Assembly (NCBI GenBank): GCA_015501585.1
Contig: JADNRY010000186.1
Coordinates: 1-64,000 of the forward strand
Direction: 5' to 3'
Length of the DNA: 64,000 nt
DNA from: Rhodocollybia butyracea
Lineage: Eukaryota; Basidiomycota; Agaricomycetes; Agaricales; Omphalotaceae
Shown here one piece after another: positions 1 to 10,990 of this stretch. The notes under the pieces are model-generated. The model ran no database searches. It was not told the origin of the DNA and saw nothing but the letters and a program-made list of their open reading frames with translations. The translations under genes were made by a program, and so were the position numbers. Every line of letters begins with the position of its first letter. Position 1 is the first letter of the stretch.

Positions 1-707
1 TGGCGCCACTGCAGCACACAAGTCAATCTTGAACTGAGAAGGCGCAACAATCTGTGAGTTGAAAGTCTGTTACTCAAGCACCATACAGACAGAGCCACCA
101 CACCAACTGGTAGGCTGGGCCCAGGAGTGACAGACAGTGGATCAGTTGAGCCGATGTGGCGCAACGAGGTTGGAGGATGAAAGAAAGAAAGAAAGAGGCG
201 AAGTGGTGTTAGCGCCCATTTGCATCAACCATGTGATGGGTCAAAGCACTGGCTGTTGGCTCGGAAAATACAATAAGAGTCGGCATGGGCTTTGTCTGAT
301 CTCCTTTTGTCTTTTCAAACAATGGACAGAAGTACGACCACCCGTGGGCCGCGTCTTCTTGCCTTCTCTTTCGACCCCCCTCCTGCTTATGTATTGTACT
401 TGATGCAAAGTAATTTCAAAGTGTTGTTATTAGAAACGTCTGGGGCCTGCATTATGGTAGTGCTCGGAAATGACAATAAGTATCTCTTCAGCACGGGCCA
501 GTCACACCTTTTGTCTATTGTTTGAGCACTCCTTTGTCTTTACAAACAATAGACAAAAGCACTATTAATACTCAACCACTTGCTGAATTGCTGCCATTTC
601 CCCCATCCCCTCCCCCCCTGCTTGTGAAGATAATTCTTGGATTCAGCATGCCAGGCTCGCATGTGGTTGGCAGCCAATGACATGATATGTTGGGGGACAG
701 GAAGAGG
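1..707. other. Gene-poor left edge with short direct and inverted repeats
   Basis: I see no convincing gene here. Two stretches, about 245-330 and 470-560, are imperfect direct copies sharing a GCTCGGAAA...CAATAAG core and a TTTTGTCT...CAAACAAT core. At 507-558 a short perfect inverted repeat (CTTTTGTCTATTGTTT and its complement) could form a hairpin. A short AAAG microsatellite lies near 178-197. On the minus strand at about 550-735 an open frame looks weakly coding and might continue the gene relic at 1.06-1.55 kb, but this is only a guess. Confidence 0.4.
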
Positions 708-1044
708 CAGTGACCTTCTTATTGCTCTTAAGAACAATTTCTTAATGAATTGTTCCCAAAAGGCAAGTTAGTAAGATTTTTTCCTTAATGAATATTTGCA
801 CACACAAGAGAATGATTTGTTGACAGCATTGTTCTTAAGAATATTTTTTAAGAATTAAAGAAATAAGTAAAGAATGTTAAGAAATGAAGTATCTTAAGAT
901 ATATTGGGTACTATATTGTAAGTGCAAGGAAATACCATGGGAGACATTAAACACTTAAAGAATACTTAAAGAATACTTATAGGTTTTCTTAAAGTATATG
1001 ATCATAAATAATGTTTATTCTTTAAGAACAATGGAATCCCACTG
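708..1044. mobile_element. Possible 337-bp MITE with CAGTG-type terminal inverted repeats
   Basis: The left end (CAGTG at 708) and the reverse complement of the right end (CACTG ending at 1044) align over roughly 28 bases with several mismatches, both containing TTCTTAA-like blocks. The interior is very AT-rich with many AAGAAT/CTTAA motifs and has no coding capacity. TA follows the right end, but the left flank lacks TA, so a Tc1/mariner-type duplication is only half supported. It lies next to a decayed coding fragment and may have interrupted it. Confidence 0.35.
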
Positions 1045-1062
1045 TACCGCCCCTGAATCCCA

Positions 1063-1546
1063 CCTTCAAGGGGCGAATAGTTTCCATGAGATTCAAAGCA
1101 GCCTGCTGTACTGTAATGATCAACTCTCGGGTCTGCGAAATGGAGTAGATATCCATAGGGTCGAATCTTTCTATGACAAACTGCAGCAGCAACTCGCCTA
1201 AATCTTCATAGGGCCTAGATTCATGAGTATATGCCTCCAGTCCAGCAAGATAGTAGGACATTAAAGGCTGTTCATCATTTCGGCATGTCTTTAGTACGTC
1301 TGGCAGTCTTTACATAGTTATTCTCGATGTTATTACTGGGGAATTATCGCGCTAGTGTCAAGAAACGTACCTGGGCTCTTTGTACATTCGTATACAGAAG
1401 AATATATTCCACAAAAGATCATAAGACTCAGATGAAAGCAGGTCAATAATGGCAGTTGCAAGATCCTCTAAATCCCCTCTTCCGATTTTGTGCATGATGA
1501 GACGGAAGGCTCTTGTACGAATCTGTACGCTGTACACAGATCTACA
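1063..1546 (-). pseudogene. Decayed two-exon fragment of an unidentified protein gene
   Basis: On the minus strand, about 1546-1370 reads as an open exon ending at a GTACGT donor. A second open stretch follows from about 1267 down to 1063. Both have protein-like composition (for example GRGDLEDLATAIIDLL in the first and YEDLGELLLQFVIERFDP in the second). No acceptor joins the two in a common frame without an early stop, and a stop closes the upstream end near 1550, where a dispersed repeat begins. I do not recognise the family. The neighbours, a repeat on one side and a MITE-like block on the other, suggest a gene broken by insertions. Confidence 0.4.
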
Positions 1547-1695
1547 TTACGAGTCCTGAATGAAATGAAGGCTTGTCCTTATGGCCGGTTTCGCGTGGGA
1601 ATTTTGTTCCGATTAGGCTGACCTTTTCTCAATCGGGTTGTCCCAATAAGGAGATTTTTTTTGATATATTTGGAAGGTCAAAGCAGTATGATGTT
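1547..1695 (+). repeat. Dispersed repeat R1, copy 1 (uninterrupted)
   Basis: This stretch, starting at TACGAGTCCTGAATGAAATG, is clearly related to 30,626-30,990. Here it is continuous. In the second copy it is split by a 252-bp element flanked by TA. This copy therefore shows what the site looks like without the insertion. Weaker similarity between the two loci appears again further right (about 1.93-2.0 kb against 31.42-31.5 kb, sharing a GCACCTCTTCT core), so the repeat may once have been longer. Confidence 0.7.
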
Positions 1696-2024
1696 CTATT
1701 ACTCATCTACTCGCTGTTCTTTACTTGTAATTAATTCTTCCTTTTCGTTTGCGGCGTTCGATTCTCTTCTCAGGTGTGCTTCGTCTCTGGTTTGTTTTTC
1801 TCTCAGCAACCACTATCATGCTATCACTGTTCAGTGTTCCTCAACCTTCTCCTGCAGTCTGCATCACTTTTGGGTATGTTCTTGATTCTCTCATTTCTGA
1901 ATTTCTCTTGAACTCCGCTTTGTTCCTGCCTGTGCACCTCTTCTGGCATTTGAACCATCCTTCTTCGCTGTGCGGCGTTTAATTTGCACAATTTGCATGA
2001 TTGACCCGCTCCCTTCCTTGGTTT

Positions 2025-2195
2025 TGTATGGAAAGCAAGAAGGGCCTGCTACTTCGGATCATGATTTTTGACGTAGCTGAACTGATGGTGCGAAATTGGG
2101 ACATGGACCTCAGGCACTGTTACAATTATGTATATCTATTACTATTTATTTATCACTGCTGTTCTCATTGCTCTGTTCTCGGATGAGAAGTTAAA
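2025..2195 (+). repeat. Left arm of an inverted repeat (partner 4495-4675)
   Basis: About 170 bases starting at GGAAAGCAAGAAGGGCCTGC recur in reverse complement at 4495-4675 with roughly 85-90% identity judged by eye. The arms are 2.3 kb apart. I found no target-site duplication at the outer ends, so whether this is one foldback element or two independent copies is open. Confidence 0.7.
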
Positions 2196-4494
2196 TGCCC
2201 TGAGCTAAGAGTACAAGGCTAAGTGCTCTGTGTATGCCTCACGTGAGAGTGTGTGCCCATAGTATACTAGGGCTCTTCACTGTACGTAACATATATGGTA
2301 CGGAGATTCTCTCCCTATTTATGGACCAATTTTGTCTCCTATGGTACAGTACAGGCAAAATACGGCCGTATTCCGTATGTGGACTGTACCTTGGGGTGAC
2401 ACGTGACAATGAACTCCTTCGCCCCCAAATATGTGGTGAATGGTATCAAGGGCTTAATGCTCTTATTCTTATATTTAAAGTCTTAACAAAGTTATAATTG
2501 CCTGCAGGTCCAGTAATAGAAGCTTACCATGATCTCCAATGCTTGTGTTACTATTGAAACCATTAAACTAGAAAAATCTGTGGCATCCAGCCAATACTTA
2601 CAGATGATGGGTCGATCTTGGTGGCATCTCAGTCTTCTTCTAGTTCCCAAACAAACATCTCCATATCCTGGAGTCATTCTTCTCCCTGGCAGTACCTTTT
2701 GTCAGTGACGGAATGTAAAACACGAATAAGTATGGCCTCAGAACTGTGCAATACAAATGACTCGTATTGAGAACGGTGTACCCGAAAACACAAATAAGTA
2801 CAGCTATGTGTATAAGCGTAAGTACAAGTTCCACAGATAAATAGATGAAGTGAACATACCTTCAAAAGTGTGCAATACAAATGACTGGGGGGAAAGGACA
2901 ATGTGTTGGAGACGTGAATGTCAGCTGAGCAGTCGGTATTGCTTGCCGACAGTTTATCCAGTGGTGTCAGATGTTTATTCTCCCCTGGAGTGCATGCTGG
3001 TGTGGAGCTTCTCAGTTTTACCTTGCATTTTATCTTTTGTTTTACTGTATATTTCTCTGTGTTTAGGTTAGTAATTCAACTTACTTGTAGCCTATTTAAA
3101 GTAGCTTTCAATACAATTTTTCCCCGCGCATTTGCTAGGGCTTTGCTATAGACCAGAGCAAACTCTAAGCTTATTTGACGACTTGCTTAATTCACTCCAA
3201 CACAATGTATCCTGAATCTATAAGTAAATGCATGAAACATTGCATGAAACTGCCAGGTCATAGAAAGGCACTTGGACAAACAGAATATGTAGGTTAAATA
3301 AGAGAGGCAAGGAAAAATGAAGCTCTCCATGGGAGGATAAACTAAACCAGGACCGAAAGTTGAAACATGTCCCATCTACCTCGGAAGCAAAAGGCGGGCA
3401 TCATCCTGTAGTACTCCCTTCGACACAGAACAGCTGCTAAATACATTGCTGTGACCATGGCAAGTATGGCAGTCCTGTACATGTTGCCAGTGAGCTGCCA
3501 CATGGTTTGCTGGTTTGCTGCATACACAGTTGTGCAGGTAGCACAACTTGTACAATACTTACTAGGACATACTTACTATGACTACTTATATCAATAAACC
3601 ATTTACTCATTCTGAAATTCTTGCTTGTATTTAAAGGGTTAACTACTTAGGTGTAACTAGACAGACTCTCTCACTAGAAGACTTTGTAATTTGCTTTGAA
3701 CAGCTAAGCTTTCCCTCCTTGAATACTTAGATCAGAGTTGGTTCAAGTGTAGCTATGAGCTAATTTCCAGATGGTTCAAGAGCCCAAATTGTACCAAATA
3801 CATTGAACAAGTATGTGACAAACACAGACTTTACTAGCCAAAATATCGTAAAGGAATAATCACATCTGACCCGGAATTCACCCGCTGAATTGACCTCGAA
3901 TTGTTCACCCACCTAGATTTCTATCTATGTTTCAAACTTCTTCCATACATCAGTGCTCTCAGTTGATTACAGTCAAGTGTACTTCTGAGGGCTTGTCTTT
4001 GGGTGAGTTTAAGTAACTTTACTAGTAGCTAATCAGTGCCTGTTACTTATACAGGTATGACTCTTACCTGGCCATACTTACAGTCTACAGGCACTAGTGC
4101 AATTTAATCCCGTGGATTAACACTCAAGTGTACCACTGATAGATATTGTGTTTACTTATTCCATAGAGGAATCATAAATGGAATCTGGAAGGCTGGCCTA
4201 TGCTTGGATAGTAAATCCTAATAGCAATGAGGTTTAGAATAATTTCTGGTACAGAGAGAGAGTTGTTAGCTCTTCTTGAATCTCTGAATCATGTTTGTCA
4301 ACCTAAGGCGCCCCTAGATCAGCTCTAACAGCAAACAGCAATAAAGCGTGGGCCTGGGTAATCAATTCAGTGGGAATTTTGCACCGGCTTGAGCCAACCT
4401 GAATATCATGCTTGGCACATGGTCATGACCATCTTTTACAACACCGCCATGGCTGTATGAGGCAGTAGTATACTCTGCTGTTAATTTGCAGTGC
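2196..4494. other. AT-rich spacer without recognisable genes
   Basis: No open frame here has convincing protein-like composition. The only structure I see is a short direct repeat, GTGCAATACAAATGACT, at about 2747 and 2868. The segment lies between the arms of the 2025/4495 inverted repeat and could be the interior of a degenerate transposon. Confidence 0.45.
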
Positions 4495-4675
4495 GTCTAG
4501 CCTTTTTCCTCAATCGACGGAGCAATGAGAATGTACCAATGGATAAATAGTAATAGATTTACATAATTGTAATGAGTGCCCGAGGTCCATGTCCCAATTT
4601 GGCACCATCAGTTCAGCTACGTCAGAAATCATGATCCGAGGTAGCAGGCCCTTCTTGCTTTCCATAGTTTTGAAC
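4495..4675 (-). repeat. Right arm of an inverted repeat (partner 2025-2195)
   Basis: This is the reverse complement of 2025-2195, including the block read on the minus strand as GGATCATGATTT. It ends just before a pyrimidine-rich stretch that leads into an F-box-like gene relic. Confidence 0.7.
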
Positions 4676-4976
4676 TCTTGCTCCGTGCAGGTATTCTTTT
4701 TATTTATATTTCTTTATTGCTTTTGTCTCTCTCTTCAACTACTGCTATATCCATTTGTCTTCACTCAATATTTTACTTGTGCAAAAATGCCTTCTATAAC
4801 TTCTTGTAAATGTTATCTTTATCTTGCTCTCTCCCTTTGCACTGTTCTTTGCCCTTCTCTCTTCAGTACCCATTAAGATAACTACAAAAATCTTGTGGTT
4901 TTACGCATCTTCCTATCTCATCAGTTCATTCAATATCACATGTATCTCAGCAAATGACAGTCTTGCCCTCAAGCTT

Positions 4977-5700
4977 TGACGCATTTGTGAACGCAAAGAG
5001 CTACTTGCAATGCTTAGTGTCTGTCACACATTTGCTGCAGTCTTGCCTCCGTTGTTATTCCAGCAAGTAAACCTTTTTTCAGACAGCGCAGTTGTCAATT
5101 TCTGCCGCACTCTTCGTGCACCCTCGACTGTTTTGGGTAGTTTCGCAGAAGCCTTGAATTACGTCGAGTTTTCTTTTTCACTTGCCTCTGTTGATGTCAA
5201 CTACTCTATTGCCACTATCCTTCATTGCGCTCAAAATGTTCGATGCATTGCGTTTTCATTCCATCCCACCTGCCTGTTGTTTGTGACTCAACTTCTAAAC
5301 TTTGTGCAAAATTACCTCCCATCCCATGTATTGGCCCTCTTTCTTCACATGGAGATTACGACTCTTCCTCTTTCTGTTCATGCAATATGCTGTATGGCCA
5401 TCTTTTCCTTGTGTTGAGATTGCAATGAAGAATGCCTGGCTTGCCAATGCTTGTCCTGCTCTTCAATGTCTGCATCTCCACTATGGACACCATGCTCTCA
5501 GCAATATTGCTTTTGGTACTTATCTCGCTCAGCTTCAGGCTCGCTTGGTGGAACCTCCTGATGTACTTGTGCACATTTCCTGCTTATTTACTTGCTCTGA
5601 ATGGAGGCAAGGTAATACTTGTTTCCGCAGATTGTGCTGTATTTCCGGCTGCCACCTCATCTCCCCAGTATGCATGGCTGTTTATTTTTAGTAAATCTTT
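4977..5700 (+). pseudogene. F-box/LRR-like gene relic
   Basis: From 4983 the frame reads ICERKELLAMLSVCHTF, followed by a run with LFSDSAVVNFCRTLRAP. This matches the F-box layout common in Agaricomycetes: L..LS.VC..F, then a surface-loop region. Further on, in another frame, KNAWLANACPALQCLHLHYG resembles the LRR-like part that often follows. A stop at 4977 lies directly upstream of the F-box-like start, and the conserved pieces fall in at least two frames. A short intron near 5610-5670 is possible. The function would be substrate recognition in an SCF ubiquitin ligase, but this copy looks dead. The family call is moderate and the gene boundaries are not defined. Confidence 0.45.
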
Positions 5701-5716
5701 GTCGTTTTTATAGCTT

Positions 5717-6061
5717 TTGATAAGCTCCGTTTCCATTCATAAAACATTTTCCATACAAGTAGCCCCCCCTATCATTGCATTTTCCCTTGATGGTATGGCT
5801 AACTACTTCTTAGATACTAATATATCAGTGGTTATTGCGAGCAATCAAATCACATACAGACTAAGAGGTGTTTCATATTTTAGTCCAGTATATAGCCATT
5901 TTGTATCTTGCATTGTTGATTTGCAAGGTAGAGTATTCTACCATGATGGTATGAGTAATGATGGTAATAGTATATTAGATAACCTGAGTATAAGAAACAT
6001 CGATACGTCAATAGGGCCAGATACGTACTCACCTTCAGCTGCAATCTACTGCAAGATATAG
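5717..6061 (+). pseudogene. 3' end of a mobile-looking gene family (YHDG-type), copy 1
   Basis: This 114-codon open frame contains YRLRGVSYF, then HFVSCIVDLQGRVFYHDGM, and ends at IYCKI. A second, shorter and more decayed copy lies at 31,573-31,680 and shares FYHDG and LDNLSIRNID in the same order. The downstream flank is also shared (GGCCCACACTCGCAAGT at about 6116 and again near 31,763). The pattern (Y-x-LRG-x-x-Y, then HF, then HDGM) resembles the C-terminal histidine box of ubiquitin-specific-protease-like cysteine peptidases. That is inference from the motif layout only; the start and the catalytic Cys are not visible here. Confidence 0.4.
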
Positions 6062-6940
6062 TCTCCAATAACTAGCAAATCGCAGGACTCGTATCTGCCA
6101 TGCGCGCAGTGTGATGGCCCACACTCGCAAGTAGATAATGAAATTCTGATGCTATCTTTAGTGGTCCGAGGGGAGGAATGGTCATTCCGGGCACCCCACC
6201 GGAACAAAAAAAACAGTTACATAAATCACATAAACATGCCTGACACAACACATTTCGCGACTTGTTGATCCTTCTACCTCATGTATGGCCAGCTCAGCTG
6301 ATGCTGCAGTACCTGCATATAGCAAGCATAAGCAAACAACACAAAAGGAATGTCAAGAACATACCAAAGCTGCCTGAGAGGCCAAATTAATGTCTCCTTC
6401 CACCCGTAGTATCCAAAACTTTGAAGTTGGTAGTGATGACTACAAAGAAACCAATGATCTGGAACCAGGACCTTCTACTCCTCTCCAAAGGTCCAAAACT
6501 CATGTCCATAGCAAGTCCATAGCTCAAAGAAAGATGTAGACAAGCAGAGGAGTTATGATTCCAAAGAAGAATACTATATGTAATAGCTTAATTTACATGA
6601 CAGAGTTTTGGATATACTTAAAGTACAGTATTAGATACTTTTGAGCCTTGAGTTGTGCAGGAGACATAGGAAAACAAGATGGAAACCTCACGGAGACAAT
6701 TTCGACGCTCTCATAATAGGCGCCCAATTAGTCAGTGCACGGAAAGTTTGGCGGTGTTGCCCACACCCACATTAAGTTTCCACCGCAAAATTTTTAATGA
6801 ATTACAAGTGATAAAGATAAGCAATTTCCTTATCTTTTTCTGCCCGGAAAGAACATAGATTACTGGCAAAATTCGGATTGTTTCTCAATCAAATTTTCGC
6901 AGGAAAAAGATAGCCTTTTTGGTAAGTAATCCTATCCTAT
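6062..6940. other. Non-coding spacer
   Basis: There is no credible open frame. The sequence leads from the relic at 5.7-6.1 kb into the inverted-repeat complex that begins at about 6.94 kb. A CCTAT-repeat (ATCCTATCCTATCCTAT) sits at the boundary near 6927-6945. Confidence 0.4.
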
Positions 6941-7165
6941 CCTATACTTTAAAAATGCTTGGTTTAGGCGCTGGCTTATTACTAATAAGATAGCTTATTA
7001 GCTAACAAGCTTTAAAAGACCCATGGCAGAGCCATGGGAGCCACACAGGAATTTAGAGCATTATCTACACCCCGAGAGTGCTACCAGACATGCCTTCCCT
7101 TTGTGGGTCAAGCAGTTGCTGCCTCTCTTCCTTACTGCTTAAAGTCTGATGTTTCCTTGCGGGGC
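6941..7165 (+). repeat. Inverted-repeat complex, outer left segment (partner 10,755-10,990)
   Basis: This segment carries the core TGCTTGGTTTAGGCGCTGGC, then CAAGCTTTAAAAGACCCATGG, and further in CAAGCAGTTGCTGCCTCTCT. The second and third blocks recur reverse-complemented at 10,755-10,935. The first core recurs in direct orientation at about 10,950-10,980. Another copy of the CAAGCATTTTTAAAGTATAGG block lies at 8965-8986, and a CCGTGGCTATGCCACGG block recurs near 12,508. It is a dispersed family that seems to have been assembled from smaller modules. Confidence 0.6.
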
Positions 7166-7734
7166 CCTGGAGGCTGGCATATGGCAGAGCCAAGTATCTT
7201 ATTATTTTGTTATGATTACTATCAATAGATCTTTATCAAACAAATGCTCTTTCTTATTCTTGAGTCTCTTCTGAGTCTCTTCTGCAGGCAGCAGGATCTT
7301 CATCTGATATGCTTATAACCCCATTAGCCACCCACCAAGGCATGTGGCAGTAGGCCCTAGGGATGCAAACCATACTGTCCAATGTTACAGCTGTGAAATT
7401 TAAAACTTGTCTTTAGCCTTTTTTTATGGAACATTATGCTGTAGTAATTATGGAAAATTTGTGAAGTATATCCAATATGTTGATAACTTTATTGGACACT
7501 TTTAAGGGCACACAGAAATGGAGGTGGGGTGAGTCCTTAATTCAAAGTAGTATAGTCGACAGTTTATATAGTAACTAATAATGAAAAGGATAAACTATGG
7601 GGTGCAAATTTGTAGTGTGCCCAGCAGAGCTACTCAAGTCCAAAACAACAGCTATCAAACCAGCGGTCCATCCTCAACAAAATACAGACAGCACATGGGA
7701 TTTCAAGCTGGAAAGCCAAGACTGGTGATATTGA

Positions 7735-7905
7735 TAGTTGTCATGCCCCTAGTCATTATATCCATCGCATCATTCCCGCCATTGCATCACTAAACTGTTC
7801 CCGCCAAGTACTCATCAACCTGCTGATCTCTCTCATTCCCGTCTCATGCTGTCGGAATCCTAATCGCAACCACTCACAGTTAATGGTATTATTTAGGTCC
7901 AGCTG
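7735..7905 (+). repeat. Inverted-repeat complex, segment B (partner 10,180-10,345)
   Basis: From GTCATGCCCCTAGTCAT through AATCGCAACCACTC to a TTATTTAGG end, this matches the reverse complement of 10,180-10,345 with perhaps 75-80% identity by eye. The order of segments B and A differs between the two sides of the complex, so this is not a simple single palindrome. Confidence 0.6.
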
Positions 7906-7959
7906 CCTGTGAATGAATAATTAACTTGAAAAAGCTCAGCTAGAGTCTATCTGTATCCA

Positions 7960-8190
7960 ATGTAGACATGCATGATCTGGTGGTGTATCTGCTATGTGAA
8001 AAGGTAGATTTAAGAATTGTTACCATTTCTTAACCCAGATCATATATAAGGAGAACTACAGGGGTAGCTTTAGTCTTGTAAACAAACATGTTTACATCCA
8101 AGTCTGTATCTGCCAAGTTCTTGTGCAATATATAGTACTTATAGGGTACTCATACCATGCCAACAGTATGGTTATGGGTACTTGTAGTGC
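7960..8190 (+). repeat. Inverted-repeat complex, segment A (partner 10,365-10,740)
   Basis: The block from TGTAGACATGCA through CTTAACCCAGAT and TATATAAGGA to ACAGTATGGTTATGGG matches the reverse complement of 10,365-10,740, with extra material on the right side. There is no coding potential. Confidence 0.6.
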
Positions 8191-8455
8191 AGATCCTTAC
8201 CCTGCAGTAGCCTGTTCCAGATTTTCTATTGAGCCTCAATCAAACCTCAATGTTCAATTTCAGATGTATTTGCAAAGTAAATAAAGCTAAGTCCTACCCA
8301 TGTGCATTGTGTCAATACATGTACTTCAGAACCAAGGAAGAACTGCATGGAGGGAAACTAAGTGCTATGCTAAATATCAGTCTCAATTGAACAACCTAAG
8401 GCTGAGCTTGGGATGAATGATAATCATGATAATCATTGAAGAACATTTGCTGGGA
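8190..8455 (+). repeat. Inverted-repeat complex, segment C (partner 9310-9640)
   Basis: GTAAATAAAGCTAAG, GAACCAAGGAAGAACTG, GTCTCAATTGAACAACCT and ATAATCATTGAAGAACATTTG all recur in reverse complement, in the matching order, between 9640 and 9310. These arms are collinear and flank the small inverted repeat at 8919-9008. Confidence 0.65.
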
Positions 8456-8918
8456 AACAATGATAGCAAGATAATTAGTAGGCAAAAGCATCAGGTATAG
8501 TAGAGGTAAGTTGGCATGCACATCTTTGTGGCTGTTTAAACCACTATTGAGTATTCCATTACTGTACAGCTGCTGCGTGACAGTAATTCACATGAACACG
8601 CTGGCTGTAAAATATTTTAGAAGGAAGGAAGGAAGAGCTGCAAGGATGCAAAGTAACAAACTTTCAATGGAACAACCTTCTGAGCATTTAAAAATGATGA
8701 TAGGCAGCTTAAAGTATTGTAGAGCAGAGGAAGCAGCGGTAGTAGGTTGACATGCAGGTCTTTCAGGATTTTTTTTGCATCGTTGCAGAGCTTCGCATAA
8801 GGGTTTGTGACAGTAAATGCACTGGCTATGCCGCCGCCCGGCTCTTCTTATCGTCATACCGCTAACCACGTTCCGGTACTGCCACTACATACATAAAACC
8901 GCCGACTGTCCGGTTCAT

Positions 8919-9008
8919 CTTATCACTCTTCTTATCTTATTAGCTAATAAGCGGGCGTCTAAAACCAAGCATTTTTAAAGTATAGGATAAGATAAGGAGA
9001 GTGATAAG
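8919..9008. mobile_element. 90-bp miniature inverted-repeat element at the centre of the complex
   Basis: Its ends are near-perfect inverted repeats of 22 bases: the left end begins CTTATCACTCTTCTTATC and the right-end complement begins CTTATCACTCTCCTTATC. Between them is the dispersed block containing CCAAGCATTTTTAAAGTATAGG. Similar sequence continues outward on both sides (ATGCCGCCGCCCGGCT on the left against a GTGCCGGCGCGCGGCT complement on the right), so it may simply be the loop of a larger foldback. Confidence 0.5.
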
Positions 9009-9309
9009 AAGGGCCAAGCCGCGCGCCGGCACAGCCACAGTATGTAACACTGTTAAATGCTGCAACACCGCAACACAGCCATTACTGTTGATTACCAGAG
9101 AGATCCATGCTGCTGGCTCAATGTGAGTCAAGTTGGAAACGTGTATGCCAACCTACCTGTGCTCTTGATTATTTCCCCATTGACCTGAGGATATAGAAGA
9201 TACAGATGGTTTGTATAGTTACACAGTGAGAATTTCTGGAACTTTAGGCACAACTGTAAACCACATAGCATATGGCTGCTGTTTATGGGATGGTGCAGAG
9301 CCTACCCTC

Positions 9310-9640
9310 CTCAAGACTCAAATGTTCTTCAATGATTATTACTGCCCTCCCTCAGGCTGTTCAATTGAGACAACTAACAAGTTGCTATAAAGTATTCAGT
9401 GCAGCACTTAGTCCTCTGACAGTTGACTTCCCACAGTTCCTCCTTGGTTCTAATATACATGTCTTAACATAGGTACTCAGTTGAGCTTAGCTTTATTTAC
9501 TTAGAGTATCTATACATTGAAGTTGAAAATTGAGGCCATGGCTCCAATAAAAAATCTGGATTAGTAGGCTAGCTACTGTAGTCTGCACAGGGATACCCAC
9601 ATGGATCTGCATTATAACCATGAGAATGGCTGAGATATTA
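9310..9640 (-). repeat. Inverted-repeat complex, right arm of segment C
   Basis: Read on the minus strand, this follows 8190-8455 block by block, with small insertions. It has no coding potential. Confidence 0.6.
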
Positions 9641-10179
9641 TGTGTAAGGATCTAGGCAGATCCTTAGGGCAATGGCATTTGTTAAATACTATCTCAAATA
9701 GAAGTGGCAGAATGTTCTGATGGATGATTTGTAGATAGCATACTCAATCTGGGAACAGCAACAATGATGTGAAGCATGCAAGCAGAATATGTGTGAGTGA
9801 TAGAATGAACCAACATGAGCAAGCCTAAGAGAGGAAGAGTTCCTGACTCTGAGGGTAGAACCCAATAAGTGCAAGCACAATGGATCAGAGTCAAATAGTT
9901 GAAGAGTGAGGAAAACAATATAGCAAAGAAACAGAGGTAGCAAAACAGATAAGTTGTAGAAATGAGTCAGATAACTGGGGGGTTGTTCAATATAGCAATT
10001 CTATTGTACATAGCATATCAGATGGTTATTTAGGGGCTCACTGGAGGCAGGGTCGTGAGGAATACTTAAGCAAACCAAGTAGATGAAAGGGAAAGGAAAA
10101 GTACAAGGAAAAGGCAAAATTGAGTAAATACAAGGGCATACCTGGAAGCGGAATAAGGCAGTGGAGCACAAAGAGATAG

Positions 10180-10990
10180 AACAGTCACTAAATAACACTA
10201 TTAACCAGGAGTGTTGCGATTGGGGTTCTGGCGGCGTGAGAAGAGAAATCAGAGGGTTTGGCAGTTTGATGGGTGCTTAGTGGGAGCAGTTAGTGACGCA
10301 ACAGTGGGAATGATGCAACAGGCGCGATGAGTAGGGGCATGACATTATAGAATAGTACCCATAGGGCCATGATCATACTGTCAAGGGTACCTGGAGGCTG
10401 CAGACACTTCTATCCAGCCTGAATTTAATACAGTTGTCCCTGTAAGTAAGTACTACAATGCACAGGAATTTGGCAGATATGGATAGATCTCTGGCCCCTG
10501 GGTCCCAAAATAGCTGCTTTTCAAGGAATACTGGCAAATATTGAATGAAGATTACTGCAGAAGAGTTCAACAAAGAGCATTTATGTAGTAAAAATAGTGG
10601 TAATAAAATACTTGGTGTAAACATGATTGTTAATAACTTGATACAAGACTATGGCAGTCCTTATATACAATCTGGGTTAAGAATTGAAGCCTACATTTTC
10701 ACATAGTAGATACATTGCCTGATTGTGCATGTCTACACTTATCTCTCCATATAACAGGGCCCCACAAGGGATCAGGACTCTAAGAAAGAGAGGCAGCAAC
10801 TGCTTGACCATAGTACTTATGCTTACTTGGCAGTACTCTCAGGATATTGATGTAGCTTGGGATATAGATAATACATTGATGCTTTAAAATTCCTGTCTGG
10901 CCCCCGTGGCTATGCCACGGATCTTTTAAAGCTTGTACTTTAAAAAAGCTTGGTTTAGGCGCCAGCTTATTACTAATAGTGACCATGGCA
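10180..10990 (-). repeat. Inverted-repeat complex, right arms of segments B, A and the outer segment
   Basis: On the minus strand this stretch carries, from 10,990 down: the outer segment with the CCATGG-like palindrome, segment A, then segment B. The left side has the outer segment, then B, then A. This reordering implies nested or repeated insertion of related modules rather than one clean inverted duplication. Confidence 0.55.

Noticed and set aside
1022..1261. Minus-strand open frame as an intact small gene
   Set aside because: The upstream stretch at 1370-1546 looks like another exon of the same gene, and the two cannot be joined in frame, so it is listed as a relic instead.
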